Positions 1 to 8,901 of a DNA stretch of 64,000 nucleotides are shown here, in pieces. Numbering within the stretch: the stretch's first letter is position 1; the number at the start of each line of letters is the position of its first letter. The stretch comes from Sandaracinaceae bacterium. GTDB taxonomy: Bacteria > Myxococcota_A > Polyangia > Polyangiales > JADJQN01. The position numbers and the translations under genes are program-made. Location of the stretch: contig JADJQN010000001.1 in assembly GCA_016712745.1 (NCBI GenBank), forward strand, positions 806,001-870,000. The letters are read 5' to 3'. The notes beneath the pieces were generated by a model. It had not been told where the DNA came from, made no database searches, and saw nothing but the letters and a program-made list of their open reading frames with translations.

Positions 1-1
1 C

Positions 2-73
2 CTGCCACTCGTCCCGCTATTCGCAGCGATCGCCGTCTTTGCGCTAAGGGCTGGGCGCAGCAGCTCGGTCTGA
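2..73 (+). CDS. C-terminal tail of a truncated membrane-anchored protein
   Basis: Only the last 23 codons are inside the window, ending in TGA. The visible tail is a hydrophobic stretch (LPLVPLFAAIAVFALRAG) followed by a short basic/serine end (RSSSV). A C-terminal membrane helix capped by arginine resembles the end of a membrane protein or a MYXO-CTERM-type anchor, but the motif cysteine would lie upstream of the window. No function can be assigned. The frame was chosen because it gives the only plausible membrane helix, so the call is tentative. Confidence 0.35.
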   Translation: MPLVPLFAAIAVFALRAGRSSSV

Positions 74-101
74 CCTGAGCGCTCCCCTGCCGCGACATGC
101 G

Positions 102-560
102 TTAGGGGGAATCGCTGCGCGCCGCGCAACCTACGCCGGGCGTGAAGCAACCGTCACCGCATTCGCAAAAGGCAACGTTGTGGCTCGAGCTCGGCGCGCA
201 GCCGCAAGCGCCGATACCACAGCTATCGGGAAAATCGCTCGTTGCTCCGCAGCACAGGTGACTGGCGACGACCCCTCCGGTCGACGTACACAATTCGGCA
301 GCCGGCGATGGGCCCGCGTCGAGTGCAGTACCGCCATCCGCAGGCGCGGCGTCTTGCGAGCCCGCATCGAGCGCCCCGCTGTCGGCCGCTCCTGCGTCAG
401 TGCCGAGATCGACCGTGCTTGCGTCGGCATTACCCTGGTCAGCTCCGAGATCTCCGACACCCCAATCCGGAAGCGCTCCCATATCGGCAGCCGACGGCGA
501 TTCGTTGCTGCACCCGGCGATGGAGACTACGACCAAGATGGGAAGCAATCGCTTGAACAT
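102..560 (-). CDS. Cys-rich secreted lipoprotein
   Basis: 152 aa from the ATG that begins MFKRLLPILVVVSIAGC. The signal peptide ends in a lipobox (SIAGC), predicting lipidation at Cys20 and export by Sec/Lsp. A low-complexity Asp/Ala/Gly spacer (about residues 25-85, DLG and DAG units) follows. A compact Cys-rich C-terminal module (about residues 90-150) contains CCGATSDFPDSCGIGACGC and a FCECGDGC segment, probably held by disulfides. Longer upstream starts read through 89 residues without signal-peptide character and were rejected. No enzymatic motif is visible; a surface or periplasmic role is inferred from architecture only. The spacer type recurs in several other lipoproteins here. Confidence 0.75.
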   Translation of the reverse strand: MFKRLLPILVVVSIAGCSNESPSAADMGALPDWGVGDLGADQGNADASTVDLGTDAGAADSGALDAGSQDAAPADGGTALDAGPSPAAELCTSTGGVVASHLCCGATSDFPDSCGIGACGCAPSSSHNVAFCECGDGCFTPGVGCAARSDSP

Positions 561-999
561 GGCCAGACCGTACCGCGAAACCTTCGCCCGATCTATCGGT
601 TGCCAACTTGGCTGTGCGCTCGCTGCCGGGCCCGCACAGGGCGGACACATTGTCCCGCTGCGCCCCCTGCTCGCGCAAACGCTGCGCGAAAACACGACGA
701 TTCTTCGCATGGGTGGCCGTGCCGCGCTTGGGCATGCGCCTTGCTCTACTAGAAAACTAAGAGAACGCGGACTTGGCGAAACAACGGAAAGGAAGCACAC
801 CGCCATCCGCGCCTCAGGACACCTCATGCGAACGAGTGCTTCGTTTCGATCGGCGGGATGCCCTCACCCCCACCTCGCTCCCGCCGATCGTAACGAAGGA
901 TTGCCTAGTGGCCATGCAGGCAGATTCCCAAAGAAGTTCGTGAGCGCGAGCGGCAGTTGGTGATAGGGTCGCGCCGCACTTTCACTGCGAGGAATTACC
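561..999. other. Intergenic region without a convincing gene
   Basis: This 439-bp divergent gap lies between the lipoprotein start (minus) and the VOC gene (plus). Open frames crossing it lack start context and read as shadows. It probably holds both promoters, but no clear -35/-10 pair stands out. A purine-rich GCGAGGA near 986-992 is a reasonable ribosome-binding site for the gene at 1000. Confidence 0.4.
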
Positions 1000-1521
1000 A
1001 TGGCTAATGCATTCATCGAACTGAGCACGGACGACGTAAAGGGCGCGATCAAGTTCTACACGAAGGTCTTCGGTTGGAAGCACACCAACATGCCTGACGC
1101 GAACTACAACATGCTCGACATGGGAACGCACCAGACCGGCGGCGGCATCTCGAAGAAAATGCAACCGAATCAGCCCACCGCGTGGCTTCCGTACATCACG
1201 GTCGACAGCGTCAAGAAGACGATCAAGAACGCCAACAAGGCGGGCGCCAAGTCTCTCGTTCCGTACATGTCCATCGGGGAAATGGGCGCAATCGGCGTAT
1301 TCATGGATCCCACCGGTGCAGCACTCGGTGTCTGGGAAGGCCCCAAGACCACCACGAAGACCGCTTCGACGAAGACGACGGCGAAGAGCACTACGATGAA
1401 GATGGCCGCAAAGTCGTCGGCTAAGAAAGCGACGAAGACGGCGTCCAAGTCTGCATCGAAGATGACCGCGAAGAAGAGCGCAGCCAAGAAGAGCAGCAAG
1501 AAGTCCTCGAAGAAGAACTAG
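1000..1521 (+). CDS. VOC (glyoxalase/bleomycin-resistance fold) protein with histone H1-like Lys-rich tail
   Basis: 173 aa. Residues 1-113 look like a single vicinal-oxygen-chelate module: FIELSTDDVKGAIKFYTKVF at the N terminus, TGGGISK in the middle, and a closing FMDPTGAALGVWE strand typical of small VOC proteins. Residues 114-173 are unlike any enzyme: a run of Lys, Ala, Ser and Thr with about 19 lysines in 58 residues, in units such as AKKSAAKKSSKKS. That composition matches histone-H1-like DNA-binding tails known in myxobacteria and other bacteria. The fusion suggests a nucleoid- or RNA-associated metabolite-binding protein, but substrate and catalysis are unknown. An SD-like GAGGA precedes the ATG and a strong terminator follows. 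Confidence 0.8.
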   Translation: MANAFIELSTDDVKGAIKFYTKVFGWKHTNMPDANYNMLDMGTHQTGGGISKKMQPNQPTAWLPYITVDSVKKTIKNANKAGAKSLVPYMSIGEMGAIGVFMDPTGAALGVWEGPKTTTKTASTKTTAKSTTMKMAAKSSAKKATKTASKSASKMTAKKSAAKKSSKKSSKKN

Positions 1522-1540
1522 TTCTTTCGACATCGAAAGC

Positions 1541-1582
1541 CGAGCCTCGCCGCGTTCACGTGGCGGGGCTCGTTTCGTTTTT
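1541..1582 (+). terminator. Rho-independent terminator after the VOC gene
   Basis: CGAGCCTCGCC (from 1541) pairs with GGCGGGGCTCG (1562-1572), with one G-T pair and a short loop, followed by the T-rich TTTCGTTTTT. It begins about 20 bases after the stop codon of the Lys-tailed protein. Confidence 0.8.
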
Positions 1583-1674
1583 GGACGCTGCGACGCGCCA
1601 GCTATTGTTAAATGCCCGTCGAGGGCTGTGCTAAACGAACCACGTCGCGGCCGTCTGTGTCATCGTCCATCGTA

Positions 1675-3135
1675 ATGCACACGCCGAACCTATCCATGGC
1701 GCTCGCAACCGCGGCGCTCACGCTAGCGACACAACTCGGGTGCGGCGCGACGCAAGCGAGCCCGCGCACGGAAGCGCGAGCCGACCCTAGCGCGCCTATC
1801 GTTGTGAATGAGCCGACCACCGCGCCCACCCCTGCGCCGCGACCGGCGTGCCTCGCGATTCCGGCGCGCGCCGAGGAGCGCGTCGCGCGCGATCCCGAAG
1901 CGCTTGCGCCGAACTGGGCGCGCCTCGCCCACTACCAGCGCTGCGCCCCTGAGACGCCCGAGCACATTGCTGCGCGCCAGGCCTTCCACGTACTCGACGA
2001 AGCGTTCTCCTCGACGCCGATCAATGCCGACGTCGCGCAGCTTCGGCGGCTCTTGCTCGGCGCCCTTGAGCTGCCGTGCTTTGCCGTCGCGCAGGAGACC
2101 GGCGAGCTCCCTCGAGCAGCGTCCACCGAGAGTTTACGACGCTGGTGGGAAGAAGGTGGAAAGCAGTGGCTTGAGCAATATCTCAGGCCTATGCCGCGCA
2201 CCGCGACGGACGACGCGTCGTCATCACGTTTTGTTGTACTGCCCCCTGCGGAGGCGCGCGTACTTGGGCCCGCGACTCTGTACGAGGGTCATCCGCTGCG
2301 CAGGCTTTTGTGTTCGCCCACCGATGCCACGTGCGACGAAGAGGTGCGTCCCTTTCGGCGTCGTCTTGAGCGCACGCTTGGCGCCCAGGCCGAGCAAGCA
2401 CGCTCTTCGACGGAGCGTTTCGGGGACAGCCTCGAAAACCGTATGTCGCAGTGCGAGCGCGAAGCACGGGCGCAGGGTAGCGACCGCTACCTATTCTGGC
2501 GCCGCTGCATCGAATCGCTTCGCGTTACCGCACCGCAGATGCCGGTGGTGCATGCGCGGGCCCCCAGCACTGGTTGGCTCGTCGCTCAATCGCACAGCCA
2601 TCCCGATGACCAGAGGAGCTGCGAACGATACTGTGCGTACGACCTCGCAACCGGAGGCGCGCATTGCGCAACTTCGTGCGGAGAATCGGCCACTGGCGAA
2701 CGCGGCGCGATCACCGTGCAGCGGGGCAACGTCGAGCTGCCATTTTTGCGCGAGCTCGGCTGGGTGATGGTTTTCGCCAACGACATCGACCGGGACGCAG
2801 CACTCGGCGAGATGGTTCGAGTCCCGCGAGGTTTTTCGCCTGAGTGGTCCGACAACGAAGCCTCCGGGCTTGGCATGGGCGGGATGGGCGGTGGGTGTAG
2901 CAGCATCACTTCACTGCGATGGATCGAAGACGGCTGTGTGCTCTTCGAAACGCTCGTGGCCGTGAGCTCTGGCACCAATCCGATCGACGCGTATCTAGGC
3001 GACCTGTATGCGGTGGTCGATAGTGCATTCGTTGAGGGCGTCCCGCGCGCGGCAGCTTCGGGCTTGGCTGCGCACGAAGGAGATCACGACCACGCGATGC
3101 AGCTGCGCTTCATTGAAGCTTTGTCTCGGGACTGA
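1675..3135 (+). CDS. Putative exported protein of unknown function
   Basis: 486 aa from an ATG giving MHTPNLSMALATAALTLATQ, a hydrophobic leader that ends in LGCGAT and may be a weak lipobox (position -3 is Gln, not the usual Leu). The mature part starts with a Pro/Ala/Thr-rich spacer, then an Arg/Glu-rich, probably helical region (about 60-290), then a C-terminal part with a cluster of cysteines (CERYCAYD, HCATSCGE) and a Gly/Met-rich loop (GMGGMGGGC). No known family was recognised. The longer reading from 1612 adds 21 polar residues that would spoil the signal peptide. Its neighbour is convergent and ends 10 bases away. Confidence 0.65.
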   Translation: MHTPNLSMALATAALTLATQLGCGATQASPRTEARADPSAPIVVNEPTTAPTPAPRPACLAIPARAEERVARDPEALAPNWARLAHYQRCAPETPEHIAARQAFHVLDEAFSSTPINADVAQLRRLLLGALELPCFAVAQETGELPRAASTESLRRWWEEGGKQWLEQYLRPMPRTATDDASSSRFVVLPPAEARVLGPATLYEGHPLRRLLCSPTDATCDEEVRPFRRRLERTLGAQAEQARSSTERFGDSLENRMSQCEREARAQGSDRYLFWRRCIESLRVTAPQMPVVHARAPSTGWLVAQSHSHPDDQRSCERYCAYDLATGGAHCATSCGESATGERGAITVQRGNVELPFLRELGWVMVFANDIDRDAALGEMVRVPRGFSPEWSDNEASGLGMGGMGGGCSSITSLRWIEDGCVLFETLVAVSSGTNPIDAYLGDLYAVVDSAFVEGVPRAAASGLAAHEGDHDHAMQLRFIEALSRD

Positions 3136-3145
3136 GGCGGATGGC

Positions 3146-4363
3146 TTAGTAGCCCTGCCGCATCTGCGCGCGGTCGCCTACCGAAGTTTCGCGTAGCGAC
3201 ATCGTGACAAACGCCGCGCAGCTGTGGCGATCCACATGCACGACGCGCACCTCGGCGACAACTTCGTCCGGGAACGCACCGCGAGGATTCGGATTCTCAA
3301 CAGAGTTACCGGGATCCATCGTGTTGTCGTCCACGGTTTGCTGCCACGAGTCTCCGTGAGCAAGGATGAAGAAGCGATTGCCCGCGAGCACGCCGTCTTC
3401 GGATCCAACGCCCAAGAAAATCAGCTGGTGTTCGCCGACGAGGGTGCGCGGACGAAGCGTCGCGACGATGGTCGTGTCAAGGTCACGTTGATTGCGCACC
3501 GGCAGAACGCTGTAGAAGCGACGCGGGATCGCCGCAACGTGGTAACCGCGTTCAATAGGGTCGAGCGCTTCCGTAATCATCGCGCGCGCAACGTGTTCCT
3601 CGGGATCGTAGGAATCGATGCGCACTGTTCCGTAGATGCGCACCAACGTGCCAGATTCGTGATCGGCGCGATCACGCGGCGCGACTTCGTGAAAGAGTGA
3701 GAGCTCTTGACCCGGGGCCGGCGCGTCCGCGTCGTCGTTGTACTTGATGTAAACGCTTTCGTACGGCATCAAAAGCATATGATCGGCCGTGGAACCGGTG
3801 AGCTCGCCCGCGTGGGCTATCGTTTCCGGATCGAGAAAGCCTTCTTCGCGCAAGTAGACTTCCAGTGGTCCATTCGTGGGTCGCTCCGCACGCACAAAGT
3901 GTCGGTCAGGTAGCTGCGTTTGAGTGGTTCCCTCTCGCAAGAGACGCACCTGATCAAGCGGGTAGATCCAGTTCGGATTGGTAATCTCGGGATTGAACGA
4001 CCACACGCGCGGCCACTCGAAAGGGTCGCCGTAGTAATGCCCACTGAGATCCCAAAGGGTGTCGCCTCGCTCAACAGTGTGTGTCGGCGGAATCGTTCGC
4101 GGGGCCATCGGACGCTGACCAATGCGAATGCCTTCGCGCCGCGAACGGGCGTCGTTCACCGTACGTGGCGAGTCCACTCCGTCCGCACCGCTTGGCAACG
4201 CCCCACCCTGATACGCGCCGTTATCCGATCCGTCGTCGACGAAGGATCCGCCCGAGTCACTCATGTCTTGCGCCAGCGATCCCGCGGGTAAAAGCAGCCC
4301 CAATGCCGAGAAAAGAAGCTGGGTGCGCCGAAGCAAAGGAGATGACTTCGTGATGGCTTTCAT
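3146..4363 (-). CDS. LysM-domain exported protein
   Basis: 405 aa. A signal peptide (about residues 1-31, ending SLAQ) is followed by an acidic linker and one LysM module at about 95-140: HTVERGDTLWDLSGHYYGDP, then WPRVWSFNPEITNP and a closing IYPLDQVRLL. LysM binds peptidoglycan N-acetylglucosamine, so the protein probably sits on the cell wall in the periplasm. The remaining 260 residues form a beta-rich region with no catalytic motif that I recognise. The start overlaps the stop of the upstream CpoB-like gene by 4 bases (ATGA), so the two are translationally coupled, fitting a joint envelope role. Confidence 0.85.
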   Translation of the reverse strand: MKAITKSSPLLRRTQLLFSALGLLLPAGSLAQDMSDSGGSFVDDGSDNGAYQGGALPSGADGVDSPRTVNDARSRREGIRIGQRPMAPRTIPPTHTVERGDTLWDLSGHYYGDPFEWPRVWSFNPEITNPNWIYPLDQVRLLREGTTQTQLPDRHFVRAERPTNGPLEVYLREEGFLDPETIAHAGELTGSTADHMLLMPYESVYIKYNDDADAPAPGQELSLFHEVAPRDRADHESGTLVRIYGTVRIDSYDPEEHVARAMITEALDPIERGYHVAAIPRRFYSVLPVRNQRDLDTTIVATLRPRTLVGEHQLIFLGVGSEDGVLAGNRFFILAHGDSWQQTVDDNTMDPGNSVENPNPRGAFPDEVVAEVRVVHVDRHSCAAFVTMSLRETSVGDRAQMRQGY

Positions 4364-5280
4364 GACGGATCCTCGCGCAACGCGGCACGCGCTGCTTCGG
4401 TGTTGGGGTATTGCTCGCGAACCCTGAGAAATGTGGCGTGAGCGCGCGCACGGTCGCCCATGCGAACCTGGCAGAGCCCGATCTTTAGAAGTGCATCCGC
4501 TGCTTTTGCGCCGCGCGGAAAACGGTCGAGCACCGACTGAAACTCAGCCGCGGCACGCGCGTACTCGCGCTGCGCGTATCGCACCTCGCCGCGCCAATAG
4601 AGTGCGTTGCCAACGTACGCGTGCGACGGATTGTTGCGCACGAACTCAGCAAGCGCTGTTGCGGCAGGTTCGAGTTGGCCCGCGCGAAAGAGGCCGAGCG
4701 CGCTTTGATACTGTCGCACGGCCGGGTCTTCAGGATTGGTCAGTGCGACGGGGGTCGCAGGCGCCGGGGCGTGTGCGAAGGCAACTGGCGCTGCCGCGCC
4801 AGGCAAAGCGACGACGGGCAATCGCGCAGATACCCCGGCGGGCGGAGCGGGAACGGCAAACGGAACTGCGTCAGCGGGCGGCGTGCGCGCTCCGCTTGTC
4901 AAAGGCGCCGCCGCTCTTTGCGGCGAACCGTAGAGCGTGAGAACCGTACGTGGTCCTTGCTCGGCGCGCGGAGCATCCCCATTGATTGTATCGCGGTCAT
5001 TTTCCGTACGCAGATGGCTGCCGATGCGGACCGCACGCGTTGCGTTGTCACTCTCGGTGGCCGCGAGTCGCGCACGCAGGTCCCGCGCCTCGGCTTCAAG
5101 CATGGACAGACGCGCGCTGAGCTCAGTGATCTGCTGCGAGCGCTCCTCATCGCGAGCCAGAAGGCGGGCAAGGCGCGCGTCAGCGGCATCCGCTGCGGGC
5201 AACGCCGTTGTATGCGCCTGCGACGATGTCGCACCGCAACCGGCGAGCCCAAGACAGAGGAATAGGAAGAGTGGACGCAT
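4360..5280 (-). CDS. CpoB/YbgF-like TPR lipoprotein
   Basis: 306 aa from the ATG giving MRPLFLFLCLGLAGCG, with lipobox LAGC (Cys15). Residues about 35-80 form a coiled coil (SQQITELSARLSMLEAEARD), then a Pro/Ala linker, then TPR-type helices at about 190-300 (ALYWRGEVRYAQREYARAAA, ALLKIGLCQVRMGDRARAHA). Coiled coil plus TPRs is the plan of CpoB/YbgF, the periplasmic partner of Tol-Pal that coordinates peptidoglycan synthesis with outer-membrane constriction in E. coli. Lipidation differs from E. coli CpoB. A start 10 codons upstream is less likely because it precedes the signal peptide. The gene lies between accA and the LysM gene on the same strand; tol or pal genes are not adjacent. Confidence 0.75.
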   Translation of the reverse strand: MRPLFLFLCLGLAGCGATSSQAHTTALPAADAADARLARLLARDEERSQQITELSARLSMLEAEARDLRARLAATESDNATRAVRIGSHLRTENDRDTINGDAPRAEQGPRTVLTLYGSPQRAAAPLTSGARTPPADAVPFAVPAPPAGVSARLPVVALPGAAAPVAFAHAPAPATPVALTNPEDPAVRQYQSALGLFRAGQLEPAATALAEFVRNNPSHAYVGNALYWRGEVRYAQREYARAAAEFQSVLDRFPRGAKAADALLKIGLCQVRMGDRARAHATFLRVREQYPNTEAARAALREDPS

Positions 5281-5340
5281 TTTACTTGGGCGAGCAGGAC
5301 GTGCCGCCAATGCGATCGTAGGAACTAGGCCTCTACGGCG

Positions 5341-6315
5341 TCAAAAAACCGGGCGGGCCGGCTCCCGCGACTGCGTCTCGAACACACCGATGGCGCGGAA
5401 CTTCTTGTAACGGTCGTCCACCAGCCCCGCACCTGAAAGGCCATCCAGGCCCGCAAGCGAGGTGCGCAAAGCAATCGCAAGCTTCTTCGCGATTTCGTCG
5501 GCGTCGCGGTGCGCTCCACCCCGCGGCTCCTCGACGACCTTATCGACGATTCCGAGCTTGGCCACATCGGGCGCGAGCAGCTTCAGTTGCTCAGCAGCGT
5601 CAGGAGCGCGAGCTCCGTCGCGCCAAAGAATCGACGCGCAACCCTCGGGAGTGATGACGCTATACGTGGCGTACTCAAGCATGAGCACCCGGTTCGCGAC
5701 ACCGAGCGCAAGTGCCCCACCTGAGCCCCCCTCGCCGATGACGGTGGCGATGACCGGCACTTTTAGGCGAGCGAGCGTGAGTAAGGATTGGCCGATGGCC
5801 TCGCTTTGACCGCGCTCTTCCGCGCCGAGGCCAGGGTACGCCCCCGGCGTATCAATGAAGGTGAATACCGGCCGGTTGAATCGGTCCGCGAGCTCCATGA
5901 TCCGCATCGCTTTGCGGTAACCCTCCGGATTTGCCATGCCGAAGTTGCGGCGCAGCTTCTCCTTGGTCGTGCGCCCCTTCTGCTGACCGATGACCGCGAC
6001 CGATCGACCATCGAAGCGCGCGAACCCCGTCACAAGCGACGCGTCGTCAGCAAAGGCGCGGTCGCCGTGCAGCTCCACGAAGTCGTCGAAGATGCGCTCG
6101 AGATAGTCGAGGAAGTACGGGCGGTCCGGATGCCGGCTCAACTGTACCTTCTGCCAAATCGTCAGATTTGCGTAGATGTCGTTCTGAAGCTTGTCGGCCC
6201 GGTCCTGCAGGCGGCGGATCTCAACTTCGAGGCCCTCGCCTCCCGAAGCTTCGCGCAACTCGCGAATGCGCTGCTCGAGCTCGACCAAGGGTGTTTCGAA
6301 GTCAAGATGCGCCAC
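5341..6315 (-). CDS. accA: Acetyl-CoA carboxylase carboxyltransferase subunit alpha
   Basis: 324 aa, the usual length for AccA. It transfers the carboxyl group from biotin on AccB to acetyl-CoA, making malonyl-CoA for fatty-acid synthesis, as an AccA2-AccD2 complex in the cytoplasm. Diagnostic stretches are FLDYLERIFDDFVELHGDRA near residue 75, FTFIDTPGAYPGLGAEERGQ near 150, and GEGGSGGALALGVANRVLML followed by YSVITPEGCASILWRD near 200-235. accD, accB and accC are not in the window. The start lies only 6 bases downstream of the cyclase stop codon, suggesting cotranscription with that signalling gene. Confidence 0.97.
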   Translation of the reverse strand: MAHLDFETPLVELEQRIRELREASGGEGLEVEIRRLQDRADKLQNDIYANLTIWQKVQLSRHPDRPYFLDYLERIFDDFVELHGDRAFADDASLVTGFARFDGRSVAVIGQQKGRTTKEKLRRNFGMANPEGYRKAMRIMELADRFNRPVFTFIDTPGAYPGLGAEERGQSEAIGQSLLTLARLKVPVIATVIGEGGSGGALALGVANRVLMLEYATYSVITPEGCASILWRDGARAPDAAEQLKLLAPDVAKLGIVDKVVEEPRGGAHRDADEIAKKLAIALRTSLAGLDGLSGAGLVDDRYKKFRAIGVFETQSREPARPVF

Positions 6316-6321
6316 GGGTGA

Positions 6322-7974
6322 TCACCCACCCGGACGCGTGCGTTCGTCGCCCGCTGAGTCGCGCTTTTCGCCGACCACATTGTAAATCTTCAGAGCGTCC
6401 GCTTTACCCTTCACCTGCGTGGGCGGCAGCGCAATGACTTCAAAGTAGTCCTTGACGCGCTCGTACACATGCTCGCTGACGATAATCTCGCCGGCTTGCG
6501 CGAACGAGCAAAGGCGAGCGCCGGTGTTCACCACGTCGCCGATGACCGTGTATTCGAGTGCGCGACTGGATCCGAGGTAGCCGGCGACCACCTCGCCGCA
6601 GTTGATGCCGATGCCGATGTGCAAAGGCACTTTGCCAACCGCCATGCGCTCCTCATTGAACTGCGCGAGCACATGCAACATTTCGAGCGCAACTTTCACG
6701 GCTCGGTAGGCGTCGTCCGAGTGCGCGACGGGCGCACCGAAGAGGGCCATGATCTCATCGCCCACGAATTTATCGAGCGTACCTTCGTATTTGAAGATGA
6801 TCTCGACCATGAGCTCGAAGTACTCATTGAGCATGTCAACGACGTCCTGCGCCTTCGACCGCTCGCTCATGCTGGTGAAACCGCGAATGTCGGTGAACAG
6901 GATAGTGGTATCGCGGAGCTCGCCGCCCTTCTTCACCTCCACTTTGCCGCTCAGAACCTGATCGGCAATGGCCGGCGAGAGCAGACGCTGGAAACGCTCG
7001 CGCGTGACCGCTTCCTTCTCGAGCTTCATCGCGTACAAACCGTTCTGAATCGAAATGGCAGCCTGGTTCGCGACATTCTGAAAGAGCTGCAAGTCCTTCT
7101 CGGTGAAGGCGTTCGCCGCTATCTGCGAATCCAAGATCATGATGCCGAACAACGCGCCGGAATGGAGAAGAGGCACGGCCATCGTCGAGCGAATGCCCTG
7201 CATGATGATTGAGTGCGCTCCCGAAAAGCGCGAATCGACCGATGCATCGCTCGACAGAACCGCCGCTTTGTCGCGCTTCACGGTGTCGATAATGGTGGTC
7301 GAGAGAATCACTTCCTCCGACTGTGAATTGCCGAGCTTCGTGCGCACGCATCGCGGCTTCAACGTTCCGTCTTCGTCGGCGAGCAAAACCACACCGCGGT
7401 CCGCGGGCAACAGCAAAAATGCCGTGTCCAAGATCTTCGCGAGCAAGCGGTCAACATCGAGCTCCACGCCGATTGCGCGTGCGAGCTCGTAACTCACGCG
7501 CAGCTTCTCGTAGTCGCGGCGCAAGACGTCGTGATCGTGAATCGCGCGCTCCGGCAAGAAATTCAGATCGGCGAGCGGCGCAAGCTTGGTACGGATATGG
7601 CTCTCGACCATTCCGACTGCCATCGTGACTTTTTGCGAACGCGGACCCGCGCTGGGCTCGCCGGGCGTTGTCTGCACCGCGGGCACCACCGTCGTCTCGC
7701 CGTGGAAAACGATCTTGGTGGAGCCCAGGGTAATCTCGTCGCCGTTGTAGAGCGGCTTGTCGCTCACGCGCTCGCCATTCACGAACGTGCCGTTGAGCGA
7801 GCCAAGATCCTTCAGCACATAGAGCCCGTTCACGAGCGTGATGTGCATATGCTCTTTGGATACGATGCGATCCAGGAGCTGAATCGTGTTGTTCGGATGC
7901 CTTCCAAGCGTGTTGTGCGCTTGAAGGTCAGCTTCCTGGCGGCCCTCGGGGCCGATGATGGTGATCCGCGCCAT
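6322..7974 (-). CDS. FHA-GAF class III adenylate/guanylate cyclase
   Basis: 550 aa from the ATG giving MARITIIGPEGRQ. Domains in order: FHA at about 15-95 (TLGRHPNN, IVSKEHMHI, SLNGTFVNG), which binds phosphothreonine; GAF at about 175-330 (LLPADRGVVLLADEDG); class III cyclase at about 340-530. The cyclase part has TILFTDIRGFTSMSE and FVGDEIMALFGAP, supplying the two metal-binding aspartates, and YTVIGDVVNTGARLC. An active enzyme making cAMP or cGMP is therefore likely; which nucleotide cannot be told by eye. The FHA domain suggests control by Ser/Thr kinases and the GAF domain by a small ligand. No membrane segment, so it is cytoplasmic. It heads the accA-cpoB-LysM run. Confidence 0.92.
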   Translation of the reverse strand: MARITIIGPEGRQEADLQAHNTLGRHPNNTIQLLDRIVSKEHMHITLVNGLYVLKDLGSLNGTFVNGERVSDKPLYNGDEITLGSTKIVFHGETTVVPAVQTTPGEPSAGPRSQKVTMAVGMVESHIRTKLAPLADLNFLPERAIHDHDVLRRDYEKLRVSYELARAIGVELDVDRLLAKILDTAFLLLPADRGVVLLADEDGTLKPRCVRTKLGNSQSEEVILSTTIIDTVKRDKAAVLSSDASVDSRFSGAHSIIMQGIRSTMAVPLLHSGALFGIMILDSQIAANAFTEKDLQLFQNVANQAAISIQNGLYAMKLEKEAVTRERFQRLLSPAIADQVLSGKVEVKKGGELRDTTILFTDIRGFTSMSERSKAQDVVDMLNEYFELMVEIIFKYEGTLDKFVGDEIMALFGAPVAHSDDAYRAVKVALEMLHVLAQFNEERMAVGKVPLHIGIGINCGEVVAGYLGSSRALEYTVIGDVVNTGARLCSFAQAGEIIVSEHVYERVKDYFEVIALPPTQVKGKADALKIYNVVGEKRDSAGDERTRPGG

Positions 7975-8112
7975 GAGTGGTGCTTGGAAGTACGCGACTC
8001 CCAAGGAATATGGATGCTATCGACGCCCCCTGCGGGAGTAAAGGCGGCATTTGCGAGGGTACGCCCCGATTGCAGTTGCCCCTGGAAATCGCGCCCGTAT
8101 GCTGCCCCGCCT

Positions 8113-8841
8113 ATGGCCAAGGCCAACCACACTCGGCGGTTAACGCCGATCGTCGTCCTAGTCTCGACGCTCTATGCTCTAGCGCACGCGAGTCCGGCCC
8201 GCGCTCAGCAGATGGCGCCGCCAGACCCTGCCGTCCCAGCGGGATACGAACAACTCGCTATCCCACCGGCGCCGACGGCACCACAGCTCGCTTCAGCGAC
8301 CTTCGCTGTGCGCGGTGCCGCCGAATCGCGCACCACTCACGTCGCACCGGAACTTCTCGGCGCCCTCGCGGGTGGCGCGGTCGGCACGGGGGTCGCAGTC
8401 GGCGCAATCTTTCTCGCGGTCGCTCGCTGTTTTGACAGCAGCTGCGATCCCAGCGTGGGGGTGGTCCTCGGCGGCCTCGTGGCATTTACAACGTATTTGC
8501 TGGCGCTCCCCGCCGGTGTGTATTGGGCGGGCAACGCCGCCGGTGGGCGCGGTCAGTTCGGCTACACGGTACTTGGCCACATTGCGGGTATGGCCGTCGG
8601 CGGGACAATCGCCGCGGGGCTTGTGGCAATCGGTGATGAGAACAACGACGACGGCTACGCCTACGCCGCAGCAGTGGTCTGGTACGCGGCCAGCGCCGCG
8701 GGTGCGATCCTCGGCTATGAGTTATCGGCGCAGACGTCAACGTCGTCCCGCCCCCCTGCCCCGGTGTTCCAACTTGCCCCAACCCTCGCCCCAACAGCCT
8801 CGCGCGACGGCGCAGTTATCGGGGTGGCCGGCGCGTTTTAG
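8113..8841 (+). CDS. Gly/Ala-rich membrane protein with signal peptide
   Basis: 242 aa from the ATG giving MAKANHTRRLTPIVVLVSTL, with a signal peptide ending near ASPARAQQ. A Pro-rich segment follows, then three or four Gly/Ala-rich hydrophobic helices (LLGALAGGAVGTGVAVGAIF, VVLGGLVAFTTYLLALPAGV, HIAGMAVGGTIAAGLVAIG, WYAASAAGAILGYELSAQ). This pattern occurs in small myxobacterial envelope proteins of unknown role. A frame open from 7531 runs across the divergent cyclase promoter and was trimmed. It is divergent from the cyclase gene and 60 bases upstream of rpoZ. Confidence 0.75.
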   Translation: MAKANHTRRLTPIVVLVSTLYALAHASPARAQQMAPPDPAVPAGYEQLAIPPAPTAPQLASATFAVRGAAESRTTHVAPELLGALAGGAVGTGVAVGAIFLAVARCFDSSCDPSVGVVLGGLVAFTTYLLALPAGVYWAGNAAGGRGQFGYTVLGHIAGMAVGGTIAAGLVAIGDENNDDGYAYAAAVVWYAASAAGAILGYELSAQTSTSSRPPAPVFQLAPTLAPTASRDGAVIGVAGAF

Positions 8842-8901
8842 CCAGTCTTGCACAGCAAAAAAGGTGCTGCTAAGTTACGCCCCCTTCGAAGGAGTATTCT
8901 G

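Noticed and set aside
400..963. 187-aa plus-strand frame upstream of the VOC gene
   Set aside because: No coding character, no Shine-Dalgarno, and overlaps the opposite-strand lipoprotein start.
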